Source: Novosphingobium decolorationis (GTDB lineage Bacteria > Pseudomonadota > Alphaproteobacteria > Sphingomonadales > Sphingomonadaceae). From it: 64,000 bases of DNA. The notes under the pieces are model-generated. The model did no database searches. It worked only from the letters and a program-made list of their open reading frames with translations, and was not told the DNA's origin. The position numbers and the translations under genes were made by a program. Of the stretch, positions 54,793 through 63,556 are shown one piece after another (within the stretch, counting starts at the first letter, position 1; every line of letters starts with the position of its first letter). The stretch is from the NCBI RefSeq assembly GCF_018417475.1, contig NZ_CP054856.1:3565001-3629000 (forward strand), given 5' to 3'.

Positions 54793-56343
54793 ATGGCGTT
54801 GGGGCCAAGGCTGGACTTACGCCAGACCCAGTCGCTCGTCATGACGCCGCAGCTCCAGCAGGCGATCAAGCTGCTGGCGCTGTCCAATCTCGAAATCGAA
54901 GCTTTCATCGGCGATGCGCTCGACGCCAACCCGCTGCTCGACGTCGGCCGTGATCCCGCGCCTTCGGGCGAGGATGGGGCGACCTCTCCCGAAGCGGACG
55001 TGCGGCGCACTTCGCTTGAGCAATCGCCGGCCGACCGGCTGATTGGTGAGGGGCGCGGCGGCGAGGACAATCCTCTCGACATCGATACAGGCGCCATCGA
55101 CCGTGATGTCGACACCGGCGATGGCGAGCGTCTGTCCCTGTCCGACGGTGCCGTGTCCGGTGCCGCGCCATCGGGCGAGGGCGACTGGGGCGCGGCGCTC
55201 GTCGGCAGCGCGGGCGAGGACGGCCCGGGCATCGACGAACGTGCGGGCGGCGAGGAGAGCCTCTTCGACCACCTCGATGCGCAGGTCGGCGCCGTCACCG
55301 GCGATCCGGTGCGGGCGGGCATCGCGCGCTATATCATCGGGCTTCTGGATGAGGCGGGCTACCTGCCGGTCCGCCTGGAGGACGTGGCCCACGATCTGGG
55401 GGCGGAGATGGCCGAGGTCGAGCAGGGACTGGCCCTGGTGCAGTCGCTCGATCCGACCGGGGTGGGCGCGCGCAGCCTGTCGGAATGTATCGCGCTGCAG
55501 GCCATTGAGGCCGACCGCCACGATCCGTGCATGGCGCGCCTGATCGCCAATCTCGACCTTGTCGCGCGCGGTGACCTCACCCGGCTCAAGCGCATGTGCG
55601 GGGTGGACGATGAGGACATGGCCGACATGCTGGCCGAACTGCGTTCCTACGATCCCAAGCCGGGCCTGCGTTTTGGCGGCGAACCGGGCGGGGCGGTGAC
55701 CCCGGACATCCTGGTCAGCGCGCGGGACGATGGGGGCTGGGATATCCGGCTCAACGAGGCGACCCTGCCGCGTCTGGTGGTCAACCGGGGGTACTACGTC
55801 GCGCTCAAGGGAAGCTGCGAGGACAAGACCTCGCGCGCCTGGCTTTCGGAGAAGCTGGGCGATGCGAACTGGCTGATCAAGGCGCTCGACCAGCGCCAGA
55901 AGACGATCCTCAAGGTCGCGAGCGAACTGGTGAAGCAGCAGGACGGCTTCTTCCGCAAGGGCGTCTCGCAACTGCGCCCGCTCACCTTGCGGGCCGTGGC
56001 CGAGGCGATCGGCATGCACGAATCGACGGTGAGCCGGGTCACTTCGGCCAAGTTCCTCAACTGCGCGCGCGGGACCTTCGAGCTCAAGTACTTCTTCTCC
56101 TCGGGTGTCGCCTCCGCGAGCGGGGAGGGCGGGGCATCTGCCGAAGCGGTCAAGGCCGCGATCCGCCAGTTGATCGACGCGGAAGACCCCAAGGCGGTGC
56201 TCTCCGACGACACCCTTGTCGAACTGCTCAAGGAAAAGGGGTTCGAACTCGCCCGGCGCACGGTCGCGAAATACCGCGAGGCAATCGGCCTTGGCAGTTC
56301 GGTGCAGCGCCGCCGTCAGAAGAAGATCGCAGGCGCGGGCTGA
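54793..56343 (+). CDS. rpoN: RNA polymerase sigma-54 factor
   Basis: The 516-residue protein begins MALGPRLDLRQTQSLVMTPQ, the Gln/Leu-rich region I that binds enhancer proteins. Region II is long and acidic. The core-binding part and DNA-binding helix (VAEAIGMHESTVSRVTSAKF) follow, and the RpoN box (ARRTVAKYREAIGLGSS) is near the C-terminus. It directs transcription of nitrogen, hydrogenase and motility genes with activator ATPases. The -24/-12 promoter at 62369 in this window is a candidate target. Confidence 0.96.
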   Translation: MALGPRLDLRQTQSLVMTPQLQQAIKLLALSNLEIEAFIGDALDANPLLDVGRDPAPSGEDGATSPEADVRRTSLEQSPADRLIGEGRGGEDNPLDIDTGAIDRDVDTGDGERLSLSDGAVSGAAPSGEGDWGAALVGSAGEDGPGIDERAGGEESLFDHLDAQVGAVTGDPVRAGIARYIIGLLDEAGYLPVRLEDVAHDLGAEMAEVEQGLALVQSLDPTGVGARSLSECIALQAIEADRHDPCMARLIANLDLVARGDLTRLKRMCGVDDEDMADMLAELRSYDPKPGLRFGGEPGGAVTPDILVSARDDGGWDIRLNEATLPRLVVNRGYYVALKGSCEDKTSRAWLSEKLGDANWLIKALDQRQKTILKVASELVKQQDGFFRKGVSQLRPLTLRAVAEAIGMHESTVSRVTSAKFLNCARGTFELKYFFSSGVASASGEGGASAEAVKAAIRQLIDAEDPKAVLSDDTLVELLKEKGFELARRTVAKYREAIGLGSSVQRRRQKKIAGAG

Positions 56344-56638
56344 CGCGAATCCTGCGCTGACGCGTCCTTCGCAAAACGCCTTTCCCCAGCGCGCTGCGGG
56401 TAAGGATTGCCATTTGTGCATGATCCTGTCTAAACGGCGCAACGAAACGCCCCCACCCGGGCGGCTGACACCTGCCCCCTTCACCCGGATGGCGCCGTGC
56501 TGGAATGCGGCGCCTGTTCGGGAAGGGGGGCTCTTTCGCGCTCTTACCTAGGCGCCTCTTTCCACCTCCTTGACCGTCCTTGCCTAGCCTTCGCCGCGCG
56601 CCGCAGTCCCGGCGCCGAGGCCATGGGGAGGCGCGCGC

Positions 56639-58048
56639 ATGATACCCAAGACATTCCATTTCATCTGGGTAGGCGATGAAAGCCGCCGTCCGGACAACTG
56701 CATCGAGACCTGGCGCAAGGCGCATCCGGACTGGGGCTTTCGTCTCTGGGGCAACGCCGATCTCGACGGGCGCGCGTGGATCAACAAGCGCCACATGGAC
56801 GCCATGCGCGAGCGCGAGTGGAACGGGGTTGCCGACATGCTGCGCTGGGAGATCCTCTACGAACACGGAGGGATCGTCTTCGATGCCGATTCGGTCTGCA
56901 CGCGGCCGCTTGACGAGGACCTGCTCGATTGCCCGGCCTTTGCCTGCTGGGAAAGCGAGATCGCCCGGCCCGGCCTGATCGCGGCGGGCTACTTCGGCTG
57001 CCAGCAGGGCAATCCGTTCGTGAAGGGCATCATCGATACCATCGCCGCGCAAAGTTCGGTCGTCGAGGACATGGCTTGGAAGACGGTCGGCCCGCTGCGC
57101 CTGACCGAGTGCTATCGCAGCTTTGGCTACACGCCCTTGCGCATCTACCCCAGCCATTACTTCATTCCGCGCCATTTCACCGGCGTGACCTACCAGGGCA
57201 ACGACCCGGTCTACGCGCACCAGCTCTGGGGAACCACCGCGCGGCAGTACGACACGCTGCACACGGTGGATGTGAGCACGATCGGGCGCGAGGGCGGGCA
57301 GGAGGCGGCCCCCGAGGTGGCGGAGGCACCCGCAGCCGAGCCGGCACCTGCGTCTCCTGCGCCCGAGCCTGCTCCCGCTGCGCAGGCGCATGCCGATGCG
57401 TCCGCCGTGCCGCTGGGCGCGCCGACCTCCCCGCTGGAAAAGATCCACGCGCCCTACTTCCTCCAGCGCGTGCCGGTGGGATCGGAGCTGGCGCGTCTGC
57501 CTCGCATGGATGTCTTTGCCAGCCTCCTCCAGGGGCAGCGGGTGCTCCACGTGGGCTGCGCGGACTGGCCGATCACCGATCCGGCGACTTCGCTACACGT
57601 CCGCTTGCAGGCGCACTGCGCGCATCTTGACGGGCTCGATCCGCATGGCGAGGCGCTCGAGCAGCCGCGCCCGCACGTGACCGGGGAGCTCTTCACCGAC
57701 TTTGCGCAGGTTCACGCCAGTTACGATGTGGTCCTTGCCCCGGAAGTGATGGAGCATGTGCCCGACGTCGAACTGTTCCTGGCCCAGCTCGAGAGCGTCG
57801 ATGCCAAGATGTACCTGATTTCGGTGCCCGACGCCTTCCAGTGCCGCGCGCGCCATTTCGATTACCAGGCCGAAACCGAGATATTCCTGGAGGGCGTCCA
57901 TCCCGACCACAACGTCTGGTACACGCCCTACACCTTTGCCAACACGCTGCGAAAATACAGCCACCTCGACCTTCAGCGCATGTGGTTTTTCAATGGTATA
58001 TCGCTGCTGGCTCTGCTCAGCCGACGCGAGCTGGCGCAGGCTGCCTGA
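56639..58048 (+). CDS. Glycosyltransferase (GT32-like) fused to SAM methyltransferase-like domain
   Basis: The 469-residue protein has two domains. Residues 1-215 fit GT32 capsular/mannosyl transferases: IPKTFHFIWVGDE at the start, DWGFRLW, the cation site DAD in VFDADSVCTRPL (82-84), and GYFGCQQGNPFVKGIID. A Pro/Ala/Glu-rich linker (219-255) follows. From about 299 a Rossmann methyltransferase-like domain starts: RVLHVGCADWP, LDGLDPHGE, VVLAPEVMEHVPDVELFL, and HPDHNVWYTPYTFANTL. GGGGAGG lies 7-8 bases before ATG. The fusion could transfer a sugar and methylate the product, in surface-glycan synthesis. Confidence 0.8.
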   Translation: MIPKTFHFIWVGDESRRPDNCIETWRKAHPDWGFRLWGNADLDGRAWINKRHMDAMREREWNGVADMLRWEILYEHGGIVFDADSVCTRPLDEDLLDCPAFACWESEIARPGLIAAGYFGCQQGNPFVKGIIDTIAAQSSVVEDMAWKTVGPLRLTECYRSFGYTPLRIYPSHYFIPRHFTGVTYQGNDPVYAHQLWGTTARQYDTLHTVDVSTIGREGGQEAAPEVAEAPAAEPAPASPAPEPAPAAQAHADASAVPLGAPTSPLEKIHAPYFLQRVPVGSELARLPRMDVFASLLQGQRVLHVGCADWPITDPATSLHVRLQAHCAHLDGLDPHGEALEQPRPHVTGELFTDFAQVHASYDVVLAPEVMEHVPDVELFLAQLESVDAKMYLISVPDAFQCRARHFDYQAETEIFLEGVHPDHNVWYTPYTFANTLRKYSHLDLQRMWFFNGISLLALLSRRELAQAA

Positions 58049-58180
58049 CCGGGCGCTTGCCTCGATAGGGTCTGCCGCGTACCATGAGCGGACCAATAAC
58101 GCGTGAGGAGCCGCACCGCCGTGAACATCTGACACACAGCAATACACCCTGTCTGTCATTGTACCGTGCGAGTGCATCCC

Positions 58181-59755
58181 ATGTCTTTTCTCACGCTGGA
58201 CGGCGTGGCGTTCCGAACCCTGGAAGGCCGCGCTCTCTTCTCCGAACTTTCGCTCTCCATCGGCCGCGAGCGCATTGGCCTCGTCGGGCGCAACGGGTGC
58301 GGCAAGTCCACCCTGCTGGGCGCGATTGCCGAGGGGCGCAGCGCCTCGGCGGGACACATCGTGCTTTCTGGAACTGCGGGCCTTCTGGCGCAGGACTGGC
58401 CAGGAGATTGGGCCTTGGGCCACGTGCTCGGCGTGGCCGAACCACTCGCCTGCCTTGCGCGTATCCTCGCAGGAGAGGGACGCGAAGAGGACTTTGCGGC
58501 GGCCGACTGGACGCTGGAGGAGCGCCTCGCGGCGATTCTCGATCGGTTGGGTCTGCCGGGCCTTGCGCTGGAACGGCGGGTCGCCAGCCTGTCAGGCGGC
58601 GAGCGGACACGGGTCGGTCTGGCCCGGCTGCTGCTCGAAGCGCCCGATCTGCTCCTGCTGGACGAGCCGACCAACAATCTGGATGCCGCAGGACGCGACC
58701 TTGTGGCCCAGGTCCTTGCCGACTGGCCGGGCGGCGTGCTCGTCGCCAGCCACGACCGTGCTCTGCTGGAGGGTATGGACCGGATCGTCGAGCTTGCGCC
58801 CACCGGCGTGCGCACGGTCACGGGCGGCTGGTCGCAGTTCGCCGCGATCCGCGATGCCGAGCGCGTGCGGGCCGAGGCCGAACTGGAGCGCGCCGAGGCG
58901 GACCTGGGGCAGGTGCGCCGGGCGGCGCAGGCGCAGAAGGAGGCCAAGGCGACTCGCGACAAGGCTGGCCGCGCCTTTGCCGCAGGCGGCTCGCAGGCTA
59001 AGATCCTGCTCGGGCGGCAGGCCGAGCGTGCGCAGAACAGCGGTGGGGCCCTGAGCCGTCAGGCCACGCGCCAGAGGGGCGAGGCCGAGGACCGCCTTGC
59101 TCAGGCACGCGGGCAGGTGGAGGTGCGCGTTCCCGTGCGCATGGATGTGCCGTCCTCCGGTCTGCCTGCGAATGCGCAGGTCCTCTCGCTGCAGGCGGTC
59201 ACCCTCTTGCGGGCGGGACGGTCGTTTGGGCCGTGGTCGCTCGACATCAAGGGGGCGCGCCGCATCGCCGTCACAGGTCCCAACGGGGCGGGTAAGACAA
59301 CCCTGCTGCGCCTCGCGGTAGGCGAGTTGGCTCCGGAAACCGGTGCGGTTGTGAGGGCGGAGGGGCGCGTGGCCTGGTTCGACCAGCACCTGGGACAGCT
59401 GGCGGGCGATGCGGACATCCTTGCCAACTACCGTCGCCTCAATCCGGGCGTGCAAGAGGAAGACGCGCGCGCGGCGCTCGCCCGCTTCGGCTTCCGGGGC
59501 GAGGCCTCGCGCCAGTTGGTCGGCACGCTTTCCGGAGGCGAGCGCCTGCGCGCCGGGCTCGCCTGTACGCTGGGCGGAGCGAGGGCACCCTGGCTTGTGG
59601 TCATGGACGAGCCGACCAACCACCTCGACATCGAATCGGTCGAACTGCTCGAAGATGCCTTGCGCGACTATGATGGGGCGCTGCTTGTGGTCAGCCACGA
59701 CCGGGCCTTTCTCGAAGCCATAGGGATCGAGGAACAGGTGGAAATAGGGAGATGA
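58181..59755 (+). CDS. ABC-F family ATPase
   Basis: The 524-residue soluble protein begins MSFLTLDGVAFRTLEGRALF and carries two ATP cassettes: GRNGCGKSTL, LSGGERTRVGLARLL, LLLDEPTNNLD; then GPNGAGKTTLL, LSGGERLRAGLAC and MDEPTNHLDIE. A highly charged linker of about 80 residues separates them. No membrane segment. ABC-F proteins act on ribosomes, some giving antibiotic resistance; this one resembles Uup/YheS-type housekeeping members. A composite repeat starts 2 bases after its stop. Confidence 0.9.
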   Translation: MSFLTLDGVAFRTLEGRALFSELSLSIGRERIGLVGRNGCGKSTLLGAIAEGRSASAGHIVLSGTAGLLAQDWPGDWALGHVLGVAEPLACLARILAGEGREEDFAAADWTLEERLAAILDRLGLPGLALERRVASLSGGERTRVGLARLLLEAPDLLLLDEPTNNLDAAGRDLVAQVLADWPGGVLVASHDRALLEGMDRIVELAPTGVRTVTGGWSQFAAIRDAERVRAEAELERAEADLGQVRRAAQAQKEAKATRDKAGRAFAAGGSQAKILLGRQAERAQNSGGALSRQATRQRGEAEDRLAQARGQVEVRVPVRMDVPSSGLPANAQVLSLQAVTLLRAGRSFGPWSLDIKGARRIAVTGPNGAGKTTLLRLAVGELAPETGAVVRAEGRVAWFDQHLGQLAGDADILANYRRLNPGVQEEDARAALARFGFRGEASRQLVGTLSGGERLRAGLACTLGGARAPWLVVMDEPTNHLDIESVELLEDALRDYDGALLVVSHDRAFLEAIGIEEQVEIGR

Positions 59756-59757
59756 TA

Positions 59758-59871
59758 CAAGGGGCCATCGCCCCTTGACCCCAAAACGGGCAACCTCACC
59801 TCTTTCAGCCAAGGCTGCGCGCGGGAGGTGAGGGTGACGGGTTCGGGGAGCCCGAGGGCGATGGCCCTCGG
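59758..59871. repeat. Composite palindromic intergenic repeat, copy B
   Basis: Reverse-oriented counterpart of copy A. Hairpin CAAGGGGC/GCCCCTTG is at 59758-59777, an imperfect inverted repeat at 59781-59801 / 59826-59846, and hairpin CCGAGGGC/GCCCTCGG at 59852-59871. Read on the reverse strand it follows the gene at 59893 by 21 bases, just as copy A follows its gene by 17 bases. Confidence 0.8.
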
Positions 59872-59892
59872 ATCTTTTCTTCCTGTCTTCTT

Positions 59893-62118
59893 CTATTCCA
59901 CGAAGAACGGTGCGGGAGCCTCTCCATCGAGGTGGCGCTGGTGCATCGTCTCCAGCGCGCGTTCGAAGCGGCGGGTGTAGGCGGGTGTGTCGAAGAGGGC
60001 GCAGCTCATCCGCGCCTCGGTTAGGCGCTGGCGCAGCGCGGCCAGGCGCTCGGGATGGCGGGCCAGAGCCAGGGCGCAGGCCTCGTATTCGCCGGGACTG
60101 GTCGTGGCCAGTTCGGGGAGGCCGGCGGCTGTCACCAGACTGGCCGCGACGCGCGCGGCGAACTGGCGGCCGGCCAGCGTCAGGACCGGGAGCCCAGCCC
60201 AGAGCGCATCGCTCGCGGTCGTGTGCGCGTTCACCGCGAAAGTGTCGAGGAAAAGATCGGCCAGCGCGAGCCGCCCGAGGTGCTCGGCGTGAGGAAGGGA
60301 GGGAGCGAAGACAAGGCGCGCCGGATCGACGCCGCGCGCCTCGGCCTCGCGCCGCAGGTTCGCTTCGGCCCATTCGTTCGAGCGCAGCAGCCAGAGCGCC
60401 GAGCCGTCCACCTGGCTCAGGAGGCGCATCCAGATGTCCCATTCGGCGGGCGAGATCTTGTAGGTGTGGTTGAAGCTGGCGAAGACGAAGCCCTGTTCGG
60501 GCAGGCCATGGCCCGCGCGCCCCTTCGTGTCGGGGACGATCATGCGCTGGTTGTCGTTGGCCTGGTAGCTTCCGGCCAGGCGAACGATGGCTTCGGAGAA
60601 ATGCGCTTCGGCGCCTTCGGGCAGGGCCACCTCGTCGGCCACGAAATAGTCCATGCAGGCGTGCCCCAGCGTTCCGGGATAGCCCATGTGGGCCACCTGC
60701 ACAGGCGCCAGACGGTGCCCGAACATGCGCGAGCGGGTGCCGCGCGTGTAGCCCTTGAGGTCGATCGCGATATCGAGGTTGTCCGCGCGGGCGCGGCGCA
60801 TGACCTCCTCGTCGGTCAGGCTGCCGATCTCGGTGAAGGCATCGACCTGGCCTTTCAGCACGGCGCGGTGGTGGTCTTCCTCGCGCTCGGGACCGTAGCT
60901 GTAGAGGTGGACCTCGAAGCGGCTGCGGTCGTGTTCACGAAAGAGCCCGCTCATCAGGTAGAGCGTGGCGTGGTTGTGAAAGTCGGCCGAGAAGTAGCCG
61001 ATGCGGATGCGCCCGTCGCGGCTGGGATCAGGCGCGGGCAGGCTGGCGGGTTTGGCGGGATAGACGTGCGCCGCACAGGCGCGCGAGCGCTGGTGCTGGT
61101 GGGCGGGGTCGTCACGGAAGGGCAGGGAGGCGAAGGGCTGCACCGCCCCCACGTCTGCGCCCAGGGTCAGGGCGTATTCGCCGCGCGCACGCCAGTCGCA
61201 CATGTGGGCTTCCTCGAAGAGCGCCTGGAGCCGTGCGGATGCGTCCGAAGGGGCCAGGGCCAGTGCGGCGCGAAACGAGGCGACGGCTTCGGGCAGGCGG
61301 TTCATGAGGATCAGCGCCTTGCCGCGATTGACCAGAGCCTTGCCGTTGTCCGGGGTGATCGCGAGGGCCTTCTCGAAACACTCGAGGGCTGCGTCCACCC
61401 GGTCGAGCGCGAGCAGTTCGCCGCCCATGTTGTTGATGGCATCGGCGTGTTCGGGGCGCAGGTGGATGGCCCATTCGTAGCAGGCGACGGCGTCGTCGCG
61501 CCGGCCCATCTTCGCGTTGAGATTGCCCAGGTTGTAGTAGGCGTCGACATAGCTGGGATCGATGGCGAGGGCCTGGGCGAAGAAGTAGCCGGCCTCCTCG
61601 TCGCGGCCGGACTGTTCCAGCAGGTTGGCCAGGTTGTAGCGCGCATCGGCGTAGGTCGGGGCGCGGGCGATGACCTCGCGGTAGAGCTCTTCCGCCTCGG
61701 CGTCGCGGCCCTGGCGGCGCAGCGCGATGGCCAGATTGTTGCAGCTGGCATGGGCGCTCGGGTCCGCGGCGATGGCGGCGCGAAAGGCGGTCTCGGTGCG
61801 CAGGTTGTCGCCCAGCGCGAGAAGCGCGGCGCCGTAGAGGTTCTGCACGCCGTGGGAATGCGGGAAGGCGCGCGCCAGCGCTTCGCCCTCGCGCACGGCA
61901 AGGCCCATGTTGCCATCGCGATAGGCCGCGACCAGGGTGTCGAAGCGGCGCTGGGCCGAGGTGCCGCTGGGTTCATCGAGGGCCTTGAGCGCGGCGCGTA
62001 CACGGGTGTTGTTGGGGTGGCGTTCGAGGACATCGTGGTAGATCGCGCGCGCGGCATCGGCGTCGCCGCGCTTGGCCGCGCCCTTGGCCTTGATCAGGAG
62101 GGTTTCCAGTCCGCTCAT
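59893..62118 (-). CDS. TPR-repeat O-GlcNAc-transferase-like glycosyltransferase (GT41)
   Basis: The 741-residue protein begins MSGLETLLIKAKGAAKRGDA. Residues 20-330 are about eight TPR repeats (for example NNLAIALRRQGRDAEAEELY, YNLGNLNAKMGRRDDAVACY). The C-terminal half is GT41/SPINDLY-like: RIRIGYFSADFHNHATLYLM, IDLKGYTRGTRSRMFGHRLA, VAHMGYPGTLG, VFASFNHTYKISP, and LDTFAVNAHTTASDALWAGL. Bacterial members add sugars to flagellin or other proteins. Neighbour partners are the surface-glycan glycosyltransferase fusion and an ABC-F gene. Acceptor unknown. Confidence 0.9.
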   Translation of the reverse strand: MSGLETLLIKAKGAAKRGDADAARAIYHDVLERHPNNTRVRAALKALDEPSGTSAQRRFDTLVAAYRDGNMGLAVREGEALARAFPHSHGVQNLYGAALLALGDNLRTETAFRAAIAADPSAHASCNNLAIALRRQGRDAEAEELYREVIARAPTYADARYNLANLLEQSGRDEEAGYFFAQALAIDPSYVDAYYNLGNLNAKMGRRDDAVACYEWAIHLRPEHADAINNMGGELLALDRVDAALECFEKALAITPDNGKALVNRGKALILMNRLPEAVASFRAALALAPSDASARLQALFEEAHMCDWRARGEYALTLGADVGAVQPFASLPFRDDPAHQHQRSRACAAHVYPAKPASLPAPDPSRDGRIRIGYFSADFHNHATLYLMSGLFREHDRSRFEVHLYSYGPEREEDHHRAVLKGQVDAFTEIGSLTDEEVMRRARADNLDIAIDLKGYTRGTRSRMFGHRLAPVQVAHMGYPGTLGHACMDYFVADEVALPEGAEAHFSEAIVRLAGSYQANDNQRMIVPDTKGRAGHGLPEQGFVFASFNHTYKISPAEWDIWMRLLSQVDGSALWLLRSNEWAEANLRREAEARGVDPARLVFAPSLPHAEHLGRLALADLFLDTFAVNAHTTASDALWAGLPVLTLAGRQFAARVAASLVTAAGLPELATTSPGEYEACALALARHPERLAALRQRLTEARMSCALFDTPAYTRRFERALETMHQRHLDGEAPAPFFVE

Positions 62119-62368
62119 GGTTCCTCGTGCTCTTCCCGGGATCTGACCTGGACATAACCGGACGTGGTGGACGTTCGGTGATCTGGATCCCCGGTAGAGT
62201 TGCGTAGGAGCCCGCCTCGGGTTGCGGGGCTTGCAAACGTTCGCATACCCGCTGGGAGGACGCTTTCATTGCGGCGGGGAAGGTTACTTTCCACTGTGCA
62301 AGGGGAGTGGCCGCAAAGGGCGGTGATCCCCCGGCAAGATGCTCGTTTTCCCGTATGTTTTTCAGGTT
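62119..62368. other. Upstream control region of the hydrogenase operon
   Basis: About 250 bases with no gene, between the leftward GT41 gene and the sigma-54 promoter. An imperfect palindrome GGAAGGTTACTTTCC lies near 62278-62292, roughly 100 bases upstream of the promoter, where an enhancer-binding activator such as HupR/HoxA could bind. That placement fits; the binding is a guess. Confidence 0.35.
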
Positions 62369-62384
62369 TGGCACACCTCTTGCT
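62369..62384 (+). promoter_or_regulatory. Sigma-54 (-24/-12) promoter of hupSL
   Basis: TGGCACACCTCTTGCT has GG (62370-62371) and GC (62382-62383) separated by exactly 10 bases, close to the consensus TGGCACG-N4-TTGCW. It lies 58 bases upstream of the hupS ATG, giving a leader of about 47 bases. Uptake hydrogenase operons in Proteobacteria are classically under sigma-54 with HupR/HoxA, which supports the call. Confidence 0.8.
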
Positions 62385-62441
62385 GAACTTGCCGGCATTG
62401 GAACCGCACATTTCGACACGGACGCGGGAAAGGTCAGCCGG

Positions 62442-63554
62442 ATGGCAATCGAAACATTCTACGACGTGATGCGTCGGCAGGGCATCACCCGCCGCAGCTT
62501 CAACAAGTTCTGCAGCCTGACGGCGGCGGCGCTCGGGCTCAGCCCGGCCCATGCCCAGGACATCCGCCATGCCATGGAGACCAAGCCGCGCATTCCCGTG
62601 CTCTGGCTGCACGGCCTTGAATGCACCTGCTGTTCCGAAAGCTTCATTCGTTCCGCGCATCCGCTGGCCAAGGACGTGATCCTGTCCATGATCAGCCTCG
62701 ACTATGACGACACGATCATGGCCGCGGCGGGCGAGCAGGCCGAGGCGATCATCGCCGAGACCATCGAGAAGTACGATGGCAACTTCATCCTCGCGGTTGA
62801 GGGCAATCCCCCGCTCAACCAGGAAGGCATGAGCTGCATCATCGGCGGTCGTCCTTTCCTCGAGCAGCTCAAGCACGCAGCCGACCACTGCAAGGCGATC
62901 ATCTCGTGGGGCAGTTGTGCCTCGTGGGGCTGCGTCCAGGCCGCGCGCCCCAACCCGACCCAGGCGACGCCCGTTCACAAGGTCCCGGGCCTTGCCGACA
63001 AGCCGATCATCAAGGTCCCCGGCTGCCCGCCCATCGCCGAAGTCATGACCGGCGTCATCAGCTACATCCTGACCTTCGACCGCTTCCCCGAACTGGACAA
63101 CCAGGGGCGGCCCAAGATGTTCTATTCCCAGCGCATTCACGACAAGTGCTACCGCCGTCCGCACTTCGATGCGGGCCAGTTCGTCGAGGAATTCGACGAT
63201 GAGGGCGCGCGCAAGGGCTATTGCCTCTACAAGGTCGGCTGCAAGGGCCCGACCACCTACAACGCCTGTTCGACCGTGCGCTGGAACGGCGGCCTCTCCT
63301 TCCCGATCCAGGCCGGGCACGGCTGCATCGGCTGTTCCGAAGACGGCTTCTGGGACAAGGGCAGCTTCTACGAGCGCCTCTCCGACATCCAGGGCTTCGG
63401 CATCGAGGCCGACGCCGACCAGATCGGTGGTGCCGCCGCGGCTGCTGTTGGCGCGGGCGTGATCGCCCATGCCGCCGCGAGTGCGGTCAAGCGCGCCCGT
63501 TCGGGCAGTTCCCCGGCCCCCGCCGACACCACGACCACCCATGAGGACGCCTGA
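62442..63554 (+). CDS. hupS: Uptake [NiFe] hydrogenase small subunit, oxygen-tolerant type
   Basis: The 370-residue subunit carries the iron-sulfur relay that passes electrons from H2 to the membrane chain. A Tat signal ([19 protein letters not shown] at 16-34) directs the folded heterodimer outward. The proximal cluster has six cysteines: ECTCCSES (C61, C63, C64), [10 protein letters not shown] (C159, C164) and PGCPP (C195). Ordinary enzymes have CTGC in the first; the two extra Cys mark the 4Fe-3S cluster of oxygen-tolerant group 1d enzymes. Distal motifs KCYRRPHF and [13 protein letters not shown] are present. The Ala-rich C-terminal helix ([18 protein letters not shown]) is weakly hydrophobic. 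ATG chosen at 62442, downstream of AAAGG. Confidence 0.95.
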   Translation: MAIETFYDVMRRQGITRRSFNKFCSLTAAALGLSPAHAQDIRHAMETKPRIPVLWLHGLECTCCSESFIRSAHPLAKDVILSMISLDYDDTIMAAAGEQAEAIIAETIEKYDGNFILAVEGNPPLNQEGMSCIIGGRPFLEQLKHAADHCKAIISWGSCASWGCVQAARPNPTQATPVHKVPGLADKPIIKVPGCPPIAEVMTGVISYILTFDRFPELDNQGRPKMFYSQRIHDKCYRRPHFDAGQFVEEFDDEGARKGYCLYKVGCKGPTTYNACSTVRWNGGLSFPIQAGHGCIGCSEDGFWDKGSFYERLSDIQGFGIEADADQIGGAAAAAVGAGVIAHAAASAVKRARSGSSPAPADTTTTHEDA

Positions 63555-63556
63555 GC

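Noticed and set aside
54817..56484. 555-codon antisense frame across rpoN
   Set aside because: rpoN has its full set of regions; the antisense is composition-driven.
60055..62157. 700-codon open frame on the plus strand opposite the GT41 gene
   Set aside because: It is a mirror of the GC-rich coding strand of a clear GT41 protein. No family pattern, and no ribosome site.
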